Positions 26,466-37,300 of a stretch of DNA of 64,000 bases are shown here, in pieces. Below the pieces are notes generated by a model. The model was not told where the DNA came from. It saw only the letters and a program-made list of their open reading frames with translations, and ran no database searches. Position 1 is the stretch's first letter, and the number at the start of each line of letters is the position of its first letter. Origin of the DNA: Cyprinodon diabolis. Its lineage: Eukaryota; Chordata; Actinopteri; Cyprinodontiformes; Cyprinodontidae. The stretch covers positions 29,520,837 through 29,584,836 of the forward strand of contig CM060069.1 in the NCBI GenBank assembly GCA_030533445.1. The letters are read 5' to 3'. The position numbers and the translations under genes are program-made.

Positions 26466-27713
26466 TTGGAGGAGAAAGGCAAGGCGGGAGAAGGGCTGAA
26501 CGGTGGCGGCTGGCATAAACTGGTTTGTGACTGGACTGCTATGGCGTCTCAGGGTGAGGATGAAGGAGATGATGAGATGGATTTAGTTGGCTGGACTCCT
26601 GTGCGTGGTAGTAGAGGGTCGGGAAGAGAGAGAAGAGAAGGGAATGTGTCAGAGAGACAAAGTAGCAAACGGAGTCTTGAAGGAAACAGTTCGGATGAAA
26701 ATAATGCAGTTTGCAAGAGGATTGTTTGTGAGGAAGCTAAACTAATAATAAAGTTTAGGAAGGAGGATGAAGGTATTCATCTCAGTCCATTAGCTCTGTC
26801 GAAAGAGTTAAAAAAGAAGTTTGGAGAGATGACATTTGCTAAGATCCTTAGAGATGGAAATCTGTTGGTTACAGTAAGAAATGAAGAACAGAAGAAAAAA
26901 GTAATGAGCGCCCAGAGTATTTGTAAAAAAAATATTACACAGGTAAAGATTGTGGGAGAGGATAAAGTAGTAAGAGGGGTGATAACAGGTATTCCGGTGG
27001 AGGAAGATCTGGAAAAGTTCCGATGCAGTATTTATGGAGGAGAAGTAAGCAAAATTAAAAGATTGATGAGAACAGTTGAAGGTGAAAGAGTGGAAAGTCT
27101 CTCTGTAATGTTGGAGTTTCAAACAAATGTTCTTCCTGAAAGGGTAAAAGTTGGGTGTATGTGCTTTCCTGTAAGGCCATATATCCCTCCGCCTCTCAGG
27201 TGTTATAAATGCCAGAGATATGGACACATCGCTGCAGCATGTAGGGGAAAACAAAGATGTCCAAAGTGTGGAGGAGAGCATAGCTATGATGAATGTGAAA
27301 ATGGGAAGGAAACTTGTTGTAATTGTGGAGGGCAACATAGAGTGACTTATGGGGGATGTGAGGTCAGAAGAAAAGCAATGGAAATCGAACAAGTAAAAGT
27401 CACTAGTAATATAAGTTATGCAGAAGCTGCTAAAAGAGTGAAGCCAAAAGAAGTGATAAAGAAAGTTCAGCCAAATCCAACACCAGAACAAAAACAGAGT
27501 GGGATGGAAAATGTGCTAACAATTGAAAATATTCTGCTGTTCATTGCATATGTCATAAATTGTACGGATCAAGTTAAACAAAAAACAGAAAAAATCAAAA
27601 TAATTGTGAAAGGAGCAGAGAGGTTTTTTGGTAAAAAGGACATATCCTGGGAACACATAAATAAGAGACTAGGGGCAGAAGGAAAGGCAGGAGGACAGGA
27701 AGACAAAATCTGA
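26466..27713 (+). CDS. LINE ORF1, gag-like nucleic-acid-binding protein
   Basis: ORF1 of the LINE, 415 aa from the ATG at 26466; a second in-frame ATG at 26541 (MASQGEDEGDDEMDLVG) is an equally plausible start. The N-terminal third is acidic and basic, low in complexity. The middle resembles the RNA-recognition-like fold of I-clade ORF1 proteins. Around residues 240-300 come three Cys-His knuckles: CYKCQRYGHIAAAC (CX2CX4HX4C), CPKCGGEHSYDEC (CX2CX3HX4C) and a divergent CNCGGQHRVTYGGC. NISYAEAAKR follows. Such proteins coat the element RNA and act as chaperones during target-primed reverse transcription. The stop TGA (27711-27713) overlaps the start of ORF2 as CTGA. The long minus-strand frame at 26808-27491 is a shadow. 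Confidence 0.85.
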   Translation: MEEKGKAGEGLNGGGWHKLVCDWTAMASQGEDEGDDEMDLVGWTPVRGSRGSGRERREGNVSERQSSKRSLEGNSSDENNAVCKRIVCEEAKLIIKFRKEDEGIHLSPLALSKELKKKFGEMTFAKILRDGNLLVTVRNEEQKKKVMSAQSICKKNITQVKIVGEDKVVRGVITGIPVEEDLEKFRCSIYGGEVSKIKRLMRTVEGERVESLSVMLEFQTNVLPERVKVGCMCFPVRPYIPPPLRCYKCQRYGHIAAACRGKQRCPKCGGEHSYDECENGKETCCNCGGQHRVTYGGCEVRRKAMEIEQVKVTSNISYAEAAKRVKPKEVIKKVQPNPTPEQKQSGMENVLTIENILLFIAYVINCTDQVKQKTEKIKIIVKGAERFFGKKDISWEHINKRLGAEGKAGGQEDKI

Positions 27714-30700
27714 ACATCTTACAATGGAACGCTAGAAGCCTTATTGCAAACGGACAAGAGTTTAAAAGATTTGTTAAAGAATTTAAAGAAGATCTAGATA
27801 TTATATGTATTCAGGAAACTTGGCTTAAAATAAATCTTGATTTTGTTATAAAAGGATATGAAAGCATAAGAAGAGACAGAGAGGGAGGATCTGGAGGAGG
27901 GTGTATAACATTCATAAAACAGGGAATTCAATTTAGATTACTGGCTAAAGGTAAAGATTTAGAATACATCGTTACTGAAATTTGGACAGTAAATGGGCCA
28001 TTTAAAATAATCAACTTCTATAATCCATGTAAAAGACTTTCAATAGATTTAATGGAGGAACTTGGGGTGTATTTAGAGGGTAAGGTTATATGGTGTGGGG
28101 ACTTTAATGGACATAGTACATTATGGGGTAATCATAATGACCAAAATGGGGATATAATAGAAGAAATAATGGGTGTTAAAAATTTGGTATGTCTAAATGA
28201 TGGAAGTGGAACCAGAATCAATTTTAGAGATAATACAGAATCAGCAATTGATTTAACATTAGTTTCAAATTCTATAGCAGGTGTTTGTTTATGGCAAGTA
28301 ATCAATAAAACAACTATAGGAAGTGATCATTATCCTATTTTGATTGAAATAAAGTTAAATATAGAAAGGTATTGTATAAAAGGGATAAAGAAATGGTGTT
28401 TTAGGTCAACAGACTGGAAAACCTTTAGGAATAGTAGTGAAATGAAAATGTTAAAAGTGGATATGAGTGGTAGTATTGATGAAATAAATGTTTCTATATG
28501 TAATGCTATCTTAGAAGCTGCTAATCAGGCTATAAGGAAGAAAGGTGGGGGAAGGGAAAGAAGGTTGGTGCCCTGGTGGACATCAGAATGTAAGGAGATT
28601 ATCAAGAAACGAAATAAAGCTTTCAAATTATTAAAAAGAAATCACAATTTTCAGAATCTGACTAACTACAAGAAATTACAAGCAAATGTAAGAAGAATTA
28701 TTAAAAATGCAAAAAGAGAGTATTGGAGGAGTTTCTGTAATTCAGTAGGGAGGGAGACAGATATTTCTAAGGTGTGGGCAACAATTAAAAGGATGAATGG
28801 GATTAAAAGAACGAGTGGATATCCAATATTAAATGAAGGAGAAATAACAGCAGTTACTGATAGAGAAAAGGCAAAAATGTTGGTAAATACCTTTGTTAAA
28901 ATTCATAGTTCTGAAAATATTAGTCAAGAAGGGAAAAAAGGGAGAGAAAAGACTATTTTGGAGAACAAGTATTTATTACAGCAAATAGAAGATACAAATG
29001 AACCGTTGAACATGTTGTTTACAATAACAGAACTGAATAGGGCTTTTAAAAAATATAAATTATCAGCTCCAGGAAAAGATCAAATTTATTATGTTATGAT
29101 TAGCAACTTAAGTGAATCTTCTAAAAATATTTTATTAGAAATGTATAATAGGATATGGGAAGATGGGGAATTGCCAAAGAGTTGGAAGGAGGCCGTGATT
29201 GTTCCAATCAGAAAACCAGGGAAAGATGAATCAAAACCAGGAAATTATCGGCCAATAGCTTTAACATCCAACTTATGTAAAATAATGGAGAGAATGATAA
29301 ATGAAAGATTAATATATTATATTGAAAAGAAGGGACTTATATCATCTTATCAGAGTGGTTTTAGAAGAGGTAGAGGTACAATGGATCCAGTTTTGTGTTT
29401 AGAGCATGAAATTAGAAAGGCACAGGTGAATAAAGAAAGTGTTGTGGCAGTATTTTTTGACATTGAGAGAGCATATGACATGATGTGGAGGGAAGGGTTA
29501 TTAATTAAAATTAGAAGAATGGGTATAAATGGTCATATGTTTCGATGGATTAAAAATTTTCTAGAAGATCGACGAATACAAGTGAGGATAGGGGAGGATT
29601 ATTCTGAGAGTTGGAAAATTGAAAATGGAACACCACAGGGAAGTATAGTAAGTCCGTTATTATTTTCAGTGGTAGTTAATGATATGTTTAAAGAAATAGA
29701 GGGTGGAATGGGATTCTCATTATTTGCAGATGATGGAGCAATGTGGAAAAGAGGAAGAAATTTTGAATTTATTGTAAAGAAACTTCAGGAAGCAATTTCA
29801 GTTGTAGAAAAATGGTCATATAAATGGGGTTTTAAATTCTCAGTAGAGAAAACTAAAATAATGTTTTTTACAAGGAAAAGAGTTGATGAAAAAACTAACT
29901 TAAAATTATATGGTCAGGATTTGGAAAGAGTTAAACAATTTAAATTTCTCGGGATGTGGTTTGATGAAAGAATGACATGGGGTGTGCACATTAAGAATAT
30001 AATCGATAAATGTAGGAAGGTAATAAATATAATGAGGTGTTTAGTTGGAACAGAGTGGGGAGCTGATAGAAAATCATTAAAAGCTATTTATACTGGGTTA
30101 ATCAGGTCCGTCCTTGACTATGGATGTATAGTTTATAACTCAGCAGCAGATACAAACCTCCATAAGTTAAATATCCTTCAACATCAGGCTTTAAGAATAT
30201 GTACTGGCGCTTTTAGAACTTCTTCAACAGCAGCATTACAGGTTGAAATGGGAGAAATGCCACTTAAAGTTAGAAGAGATCAATTATCTTTAACCTACTG
30301 GTCAAATTTACAGGGACAAAGGAAGGATCATCCAACATTAGAGGTGCTTAAACCTGGATGGGAAAAGGAAAAGAAACAATTAAAGAGCTTTGGATGGGTA
30401 ATAAACACTAAAGTTAATGAAATTAATTTAAATCAGTTAGATATATGTCAGACAGTTCCAATAACAGCAATTCCACCTTGGATACTTCCTGATGCTAAAG
30501 TTGATCTCTCATTATTAGAAAAGAAGGAAAAAGATAAATATCATATTATGAATAAATATATAGTACAAGAACACTTAAATAACTATTATAATTATATACA
30601 AATATATACAGATGCATCAAAAAATACTGCTAATAGGGTAGGGATAGCATTTATTATACCACAGTTTCATATTAATGTTGGAAAAAGGATTAGTGATGGA

Positions 30701-31450
30701 GTTTCAGTATATACCGGTGAAATGCTAGCTTTGCTTTTAGCAGTTCAATGGGTGGAAGAGGTAAGACCATTAAAATCTATCATTTGCTCAGATTCCAGTT
30801 CATCATTAGTCAGTTTGCAAAATAATCAGTCAGTCAGTAGACCAGATATATTACTTGAAATACAACAAACACTTTACAGAATAAATATGATGGGGCTAGT
30901 GGTAAATTTTGTTTGGGTTCCGGCACATAACGAGATAAAAGGAAATGAAAGGGCAGACAGGATGGCTAAGGAGAGTACCAATAAGTTAAGGGTAGACATT
31001 AATGTTAGTTTTGGTATAACAGAAATAAAGAGTATAATTAAACAAAAAGCAAAAGAGAGGTGGCAAAAGTTATGGAATGAAGAAAAGAAAGGAAGGTGGC
31101 TTTATAAAATACAAAAGAGAATTGGACCAATGAGAAGATCAGAAAGGAACAGGAGAGAAGAGATTATTATTTCTCGACTTAGAATAGGACACACTGGATT
31201 GAATAGATCGTTATTTTTGATAGGGAAACATCAGACAGGGAAATGTGACTGTGGGGAAGATGAGACTGTGGAACATGTCATTTTAAATTGTAGTAAATAT
31301 TCGATACAGAGAAACAGGTTAATAAGGAAACTTAGTGACATGAAAATGAAACTTGACATTGTCGATTTATTGCAGAAGGAATCAGGAAGCAGAGGATATC
31401 GGGTTATATTTGAATTTTTGAAACAGATTAGGTTGTATAATAGGGTATAG
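27710..31450 (+). CDS. LINE ORF2: endonuclease, reverse transcriptase and RNase H polyprotein
   Basis: The frame is open from 27665 to the stop at 31448-31450, about 1246 aa from CTG at 27710. The first in-frame ATG (28052) is inside the endonuclease, so it cannot be the true start. Order of domains: APE-like endonuclease (LQWNARSLI near the start, QETWL at about 27812, GDFNGHSTLWG, SDHYPI); reverse transcriptase (YRPIALTSNLCKIMERM, SGFRRGRGTMDP, FFDIERAYD, GTPQGSIVSPLLF, catalytic FADD at 29723-29734, KFLGMWFD); RNase H (IYTDAS at about 30605, GEMLALLLA, CSDSSSSL, WVPAHNEIKGNERAD, giving the D-E-D-D set); and a C-terminal CDCGEDETVEHVILNC zinc-knuckle-like motif. All catalytic motifs look intact. 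The protein would nick target DNA and prime cDNA synthesis. Confidence 0.9.
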   Translation: MNILQWNARSLIANGQEFKRFVKEFKEDLDIICIQETWLKINLDFVIKGYESIRRDREGGSGGGCITFIKQGIQFRLLAKGKDLEYIVTEIWTVNGPFKIINFYNPCKRLSIDLMEELGVYLEGKVIWCGDFNGHSTLWGNHNDQNGDIIEEIMGVKNLVCLNDGSGTRINFRDNTESAIDLTLVSNSIAGVCLWQVINKTTIGSDHYPILIEIKLNIERYCIKGIKKWCFRSTDWKTFRNSSEMKMLKVDMSGSIDEINVSICNAILEAANQAIRKKGGGRERRLVPWWTSECKEIIKKRNKAFKLLKRNHNFQNLTNYKKLQANVRRIIKNAKREYWRSFCNSVGRETDISKVWATIKRMNGIKRTSGYPILNEGEITAVTDREKAKMLVNTFVKIHSSENISQEGKKGREKTILENKYLLQQIEDTNEPLNMLFTITELNRAFKKYKLSAPGKDQIYYVMISNLSESSKNILLEMYNRIWEDGELPKSWKEAVIVPIRKPGKDESKPGNYRPIALTSNLCKIMERMINERLIYYIEKKGLISSYQSGFRRGRGTMDPVLCLEHEIRKAQVNKESVVAVFFDIERAYDMMWREGLLIKIRRMGINGHMFRWIKNFLEDRRIQVRIGEDYSESWKIENGTPQGSIVSPLLFSVVVNDMFKEIEGGMGFSLFADDGAMWKRGRNFEFIVKKLQEAISVVEKWSYKWGFKFSVEKTKIMFFTRKRVDEKTNLKLYGQDLERVKQFKFLGMWFDERMTWGVHIKNIIDKCRKVINIMRCLVGTEWGADRKSLKAIYTGLIRSVLDYGCIVYNSAADTNLHKLNILQHQALRICTGAFRTSSTAALQVEMGEMPLKVRRDQLSLTYWSNLQGQRKDHPTLEVLKPGWEKEKKQLKSFGWVINTKVNEINLNQLDICQTVPITAIPPWILPDAKVDLSLLEKKEKDKYHIMNKYIVQEHLNNYYNYIQIYTDASKNTANRVGIAFIIPQFHINVGKRISDGVSVYTGEMLALLLAVQWVEEVRPLKSIICSDSSSSLVSLQNNQSVSRPDILLEIQQTLYRINMMGLVVNFVWVPAHNEIKGNERADRMAKESTNKLRVDINVSFGITEIKSIIKQKAKERWQKLWNEEKKGRWLYKIQKRIGPMRRSERNRREEIIISRLRIGHTGLNRSLFLIGKHQTGKCDCGEDETVEHVILNCSKYSIQRNRLIRKLSDMKMKLDIVDLLQKESGSRGYRVIFEFLKQIRLYNRV

Positions 31451-31597
31451 TTTAATTTTTTTATTTTATTTTTTTTTTCTGCCATGTAGTCCACACTCCA
31501 TACCAGTTGGTGGCGGTAATGCTCACCTAACGTTTTTTGCCAACCGCCAATAAAACTCAATAAGAAGAAGAAGAAGGAGAAGAGTTCTGCACTCTCA

Positions 31598-31611
31598 CCA
31601 GTAGATGGCAG
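31598..31611 (+). promoter_or_regulatory. CTCF-like motif upstream of paqr3
   Basis: CCAGTAGATGGCAG matches the vertebrate CTCF core consensus CCASYAGRKGGCRS at every position. It lies 15 bp after the LINE tail and about 510 bp upstream of the paqr3 ATG. Occupancy is unproven. Confidence 0.45.
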
Positions 31612-32119
31612 TAACGCGTACTTTAAAGCTTTTACATTTACCATCAAATCAAGCTGGTGTTGTTAGGGTTTCTACATGTATCCTAGTGATAAATTGTGTA
31701 AATGTACGAAAATGGGATTCTTGCTCACCGTCGAGCTAACCTAAAAGCCGTCGGGATATGGCTAAAATAACAGTTCGGGGGCGGTAGGACACATAATGGT
31801 GAGCTCCAGGTTCATTTTTATGCAAGTTTCACTACCTGTTAGCATTAGCATAGGGGTTCAGCCTGCTAGGCGACATAAACAAACCGGTTTGACAAACAGG
31901 CTGGGCAGTTTTGCTTTACTGGTTTTAAAACACATTATCAGGACACCGAGCCCGTGCGTTTAGACTGTATTTTATTTGAGGGGGGCGGTTGTTATTGTGT
32001 ATTTTGATCGATTGCTTTTGGCCTGCTGCAGTTAGATTGATAAGTGTTTCTTTTGTCCCCCCCTTTTTTTTATCCACCGGCAGTCTTAACGTCCCCAGCT
32101 AGCTTAGCCGGGGAACAAG
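31612..32119 (+). promoter_or_regulatory. paqr3 promoter and 5' UTR region
   Basis: About 500 bp between the LINE end and the paqr3 ATG. It is more GC/CG-rich than the surroundings and has no TATA box that I would trust. The start ATG at 32120 follows GGGGAACAAG, a usable Kozak context with A at -3. The transcription start site cannot be placed. Confidence 0.45.
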
Positions 32120-34237
32120 ATGCTGCTGAAGATGAAGCTGCTGAAAACCACCGACTACATAGAGCTGGGCAGCTACCAGCACTGGCCGGTGCTGCTGCCA
32201 CACAGGATCCGTCTGTACACCTACGAACAAATTCCCCTCTTCCTCAAAGAAAATCCCTACATCACAGACGGCTACAGGGCCCACCTGACCTCCAAACTCT
32301 GTCTGAAGAGGTGAGCTGCAACACAGGGAAGACAGGACTTCAGTAGCACAAAAGAGGCAGCTAGAAATATTACAGTTTTACCAGAACTCAGCAGACAGGA
32401 TGCTAAAGGTTCTGATCATCCATTATCTATTACATGTACTGTTCTAGATCTCTAACACATCTAAGACATCATTACCTCTTTCTTAAAAGCAACCTTATTT
32501 TTTTTAAAACACAAATTAAAAAGAAAGACATTTGTTATTAATCGCCTATTGGCTGGATCCAGTGTTCTGCCTCAGTGCAGCTATAAAGGACAATGATTTA
32601 GACACACTTTATTACCATTTTGTATATAAACACAATGAAATTTCAATGGAAACGGCTTACAACAGTGAAATGAAATGAACATAATCATAAAGTGCAGCAG
32701 TGATCAAGAATGCAATGCATAATGAATAGGGTTGGGAATTGATACGATTTGCAAGATTCCGATTCCCTTATCGATTCTGTGAAACGATTTGATTCCTTAT
32801 CGATTCGCTTATCGATATGTAATTGCCACTTTGCTATGATTGCAAAGCGCCTTGTTGCCATCTTTCTCTTCCTTAAAATTAAGGCAATCTTTGGATCGCT
32901 TTCCCCAATGGGACACCATTTTTTTTTTTTTTTGCTTTCCTAGACTTACGTCTGGTCACGTCATACTTGCTTACTGAATGCCGCGTGCGTAACTTGCGTA
33001 AAAAATGTGACAGAAGTCGCTCTGCCCAGCGCCAGGCTCTGGTGCTGCCTGGAACCGTTAAGAGAATCGTGAATCAAGCTAAACGGTACCATGGAATTGG
33101 AACACACAGAACCGGTTCTGAACAGGTACCGGTTTTGGATTTCCATACCTAATAATGAATGTAATGCAGTGCGTAAACATGCATCTTGGCTAGTGGTCAA
33201 AATTATTTTTTTTAAATCAAACACAAAGAAAAAAACTTCCAGATCATTAATATCGAAGCATAAAGCAAATTTTCTCCTAGTTCTGTAAAATCATCTGTAA
33301 AGAGCCGGTTGTTTTGATTTAAATTGATGCTTACAGTTATGTTTGATCTTTGTTCTTCTTGCAGTATATTTATTCTATCTAATGAGACTGTGAATATCTG
33401 GAGCCACCTTCTGGGATTCCTCCTTTTTTTCTCTCTCGGTGTCAATGACCTCTCCTCAGTATTACCAGCTGCTGGTGCAAACGGGGAGGACTACGTCATC
33501 TATGCTATAGGACTCTTCTGCTTCCAGGTAGAAGCTGCTTTTGTCTGTATATTTGAGCTGTGTTTTTGTTGTTTTCTTCATTCCACCAAAGCGCCTTCTC
33601 TTCCGTCCACCGTTGGTGGGCTTTTGTGTTGCAGTTTCTCCCCGTTTGTTTGAACAAACTGATTAATGTGGGATTACTTTTCCTGCTGCCGATTCAGTCA
33701 GCTGCATTCAGGTGTGTATTGAACGTTGAGGTACAGTGGATTGACAGAGGTGTACACAGCCCTGTTGAATGTCAGCTAAATGAGGACATAAGACTTAAGG
33801 TAACCTTTGTTGAAATAACGAACAATTCAGCTCGAAAACACATCTGTTTTGAGGGGTGATATGTAACAAACAGGTGCTTCACTGACCTGGTTGCGTAACT
33901 GTACACACCCTGTAACTATAACTTGTTAAAGTAGCTTTGCAAATCCTTCAGTGGGCAGTGGGTGTGTTCAACGTTCTCCTTTGTACTTTTGTACATCTGC
34001 TTTAGGAAAAGAAGGCTTGACGTTCTTACAGTAGGACAACCTTGAGTAAAGCACCACTTTTAAAGTTTAGCTTGAGCCTATTGCTTTTAACTAAAAGCCA
34101 ATGGTTATTCATGCTGCAGTAAGCAATTTTTAAATGTTGACTATTTAACAGAGTTTCTGCGGGTCATTAAAAATCATTAAAAGTCATTAAATTATGATTT
34201 TTTAAATTAAGGCCTTCAATTATGAAGGATTTGGCCG

Positions 34238-34302
<65 letters not shown>

Positions 34303-37300
34303 TATTTCTAAGAGCATTAAAAAGCATTAAATTAGAGTTCCTCCTTCCTGTTTAAACCCTGTTTAAGACTTATTAAAATTATTTATGCCATTTGTTGCCT
34401 CTTCCAGTAAAAGTTGCTTTAATATAAAAATATTTATTTTCAGCTTGTGTTGGGCCTTGGGTCTGATGTACAGGTTTGGGCATGGGATCCTGACGAAGAC
34501 TAGGATTCAGAGGTGTTTAATAGAAACGGAGCAGAATTTCCACTGCCGTAGTCTCTTTTTTTAAGTTTAGAAACGGTAGAGACATATATTTAATGTATTT
34601 TATTGCTTATAGGCCTTAATAACAACATTCCTACCGAGTATCATTTTTAAAAAGGATTTCCACGGTTGTGCATCCCTAGTATAAAAACCAGAGCTTGATT
34701 CTAGTCTAAACAAAGCAGACAGAAAGGAGATTTTTCCTCCAAAGAATTTATGCCAGGTCAAAATAACCCCATAATCTTGTTAATTTTAATTTGATTTTTT
34801 TAATGGTACATTTGACACAAAACACACTGCACATAAACAAAGAAACACCTTACCTATGATTAAACACAGTGGTGGCAGGTTTGTGCATTTAACAGGAGTG
34901 TGTAGACATTTAGCAGTTTTAATCTATAAACTGCTGACTGCTGATTGTGTAGAATTCAATTTAACTAAAAACCTCTGACTTAACTAGCTGGTTTAGACTG
35001 CTTCTATTATAGAGATCTCAACCCTTTAGCTTACATCTTAGAATAACCATCTTAGATAAACTGAATGTTCTTGTTGTAGAAAGCTTTGCTAATAATACCA
35101 AATGTGATATTGTGGCTAACTAAGGCAGCATACCTGTTTAACAGCTCTCTGCATAGATGAATAAACTGATGTTTAAAGGTGAAGCTACATGCCTTCCAGC
35201 AGTGTGAATGCGTGTTTTCTTTGCTGCAGGTCTGCATGCTGTGCTCAGTGGGCTACCACCTGTTCTCGTGCCACCGCTCAGAAAAGACCTGCCGCCGCTG
35301 GCTGGCGCTGGATTACGCCGGCATATCTGTGGGCATCCTGGGCTGTTATGTTCCTGGGATCTTCTACGCTTTCTACTGTAATGCTGTGAGTGCAGACAAT
35401 CTCGTTTTTTTTTTCTGTTAAGTTTGATGTATTTTTTAATTATTTTCTTTCCTCCCTCAGTTCTGGCGCCAGGTCTACTTGCTGACCGTGCTCTCCTTGA
35501 TCCTGGCCGTCTTCTGCGCTCAGGTCCATCCTCGTTACCTCAGCAACGACTGGAAGGTTATAAGGATGTCGATCTTCTGCTGCGTGGCAGGCATCGGGGT
35601 GATTCCTGCCTGCCACTGGATCTGGCTGAGTGAAGGGTTTGCATCTGAGATTGTGCAGGTGAGAAAAGAAAAACATCATTATTAGAAACAAAGAAGCTCC
35701 CACTTTGGATTAAAAGTCTAAATCGGTTCTATTTGAAGCTGTTCCTGCCTCGTGTGATCGGAATGTACCTGATAGCTGGATCTGCGTTCCTGTTCTATGC
35801 CACCAAAATACCAGAGCGATATTTTCCTGGTGAGCTTTACTTTTCACCTGTTTTTCTTTATCTCCATCATGTTTGACACTTTTGTGTTTTAATGAACTGA
35901 TCCTAAAATTCTAAAATGTATTTCTCAAAACTATAACCGGCCTTTGTAAGAAGCACTCAGCCATACTGGATTATTTAACTTCAAAACTCTGTATGAATCA
36001 AAATTGGATATGGGTCCTTTTATTTTTTTCAATTTAAAGGTTTGTTTTTCTCAAATCACCTCTAGGGGTCACTGTAGCTTAGCTTTTATTTTAGTTCTCC
36101 AAGCTGTCATAGAATGCAAAATTGAGTTTACATTGTCATAGATGAATATCAATAGTTCAGTGGGTGAAATGACCTGTGGTTGACATGATGCACTGTAGTC
36201 AATCAAAATCCCGGGCGAATTTGAAATTCCCCCCCGGACATTTTTTTTACGTATGAAAGTAGGACATGTCAAGGAAAAAGGACGTCTGGTCACCCTACCA
36301 TATCAACAATTTAATGTTTCAGTGAGTGAGTGCTTGTTGTTATGATGCGTCTTTGCTTGGCGCCTCGCTTGTTGTAACCAAACCAATCAGCGCACAGCTC
36401 ATCTAAATATTAATGAGCATACCATCAAAAGAAGAAAACCTGTCGTTTCATTCTGAGACTTTTAACCAGGCTTGCATTAGAGTGCATAGAACAGCAAATA
36501 TGCCATTTTCAGCCCAACCAATGTTACACACCCTATTCAGAGACCTTAAGGACCAGCACCAAATACCCTACATAATCACTCTATCACCCCTTTTAAATCT
36601 GACCAAGGTGACGCTTCAAACTATGCTTCCTATTATCACAATTTGGATTAAATATTTTCTAAGGTATTGCTGCTGTAACACATTCTGTGAAACAAGAAGT
36701 ATTGATTCAACAAAGAGAAGGCAGACTGAGTCGTTTCAACTCAGTTTATGAAATAATGGACAAAAACTTCAAAGGTTTTGTTTCCTAAGAAGCAGTATGC
36801 AATAAACGTTCAAGTATTCCTTGTATTTTGTTCAGGAGAATGGAGTCTTATTACTATATGGTGCCAATTCGTGCCAAAGGTCATCTGTTGTAAAATTTGC
36901 AAAACAAACAGGTCCAGATCATGCAAGGTTATAAACAAAATCTGATGAATTTTATAATGAGTAAAATACAAAATAAAAAATACTATCATTTTCTTTTTTT
37001 TAAGCAGACAAAAAAAAGACAGAATGTTGTCAGATTTGGTGTATATTTTAATGCCATCTTCTTTCTCAGCCAACATGACAAAAGTGGAAAAGGCCCTTTA
37101 CCCTAAAACAGGAAGAGAACATCCATCAGAACCAGGTTCGGTAGCATTCAGCTGCTTGGGTTTAGATGACAGAAAAGAGAGAGAAATAAAACACAAACTG
37201 CTTAGTCTGATGCACTTTTTATGGAATATAAAAATAAAGAGACTTCTTTTATTTTAGCTGCGATGGACTCCTCCAGCAAAGATAACCCCTCAAACCCAGA

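Larger units (their letters stand above)
26331..31583 (+). mobile_element. Full-length-looking I-superfamily (Nimb-like) LINE
   Basis: Non-LTR retrotransposon of about 5.25 kb: a short 5' leader, ORF1 (gag-like, CCHC), ORF2 (APE endonuclease, reverse transcriptase, RNase H, Cys-His tail), a short 3' UTR with AATAAA at 31549-31554, and an AAG-rich tail at 31562-31583. RNase H after RT is characteristic of the I superfamily; the ORF1 zinc knuckles and the tail resemble fish Nimb elements. Leader and 3' UTR share a motif (GGTGGCGGTA...CCGCCA) able to form a hairpin. I found no clear target duplication, so the exact 5' border is approximate. Both ORFs lack internal stops, which suggests a young copy. 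Confidence 0.88.

Noticed and set aside
26808..27491. 227-aa open frame on the minus strand
   Set aside because: It lies antisense to the LINE ORF1 and its composition (Ser, Phe, Tyr, His) mirrors the purine-rich coding strand; no domain is visible.
28052..28054. ATG as start of LINE ORF2
   Set aside because: The conserved endonuclease N-terminus lies upstream in the same open frame, so this Met is internal.
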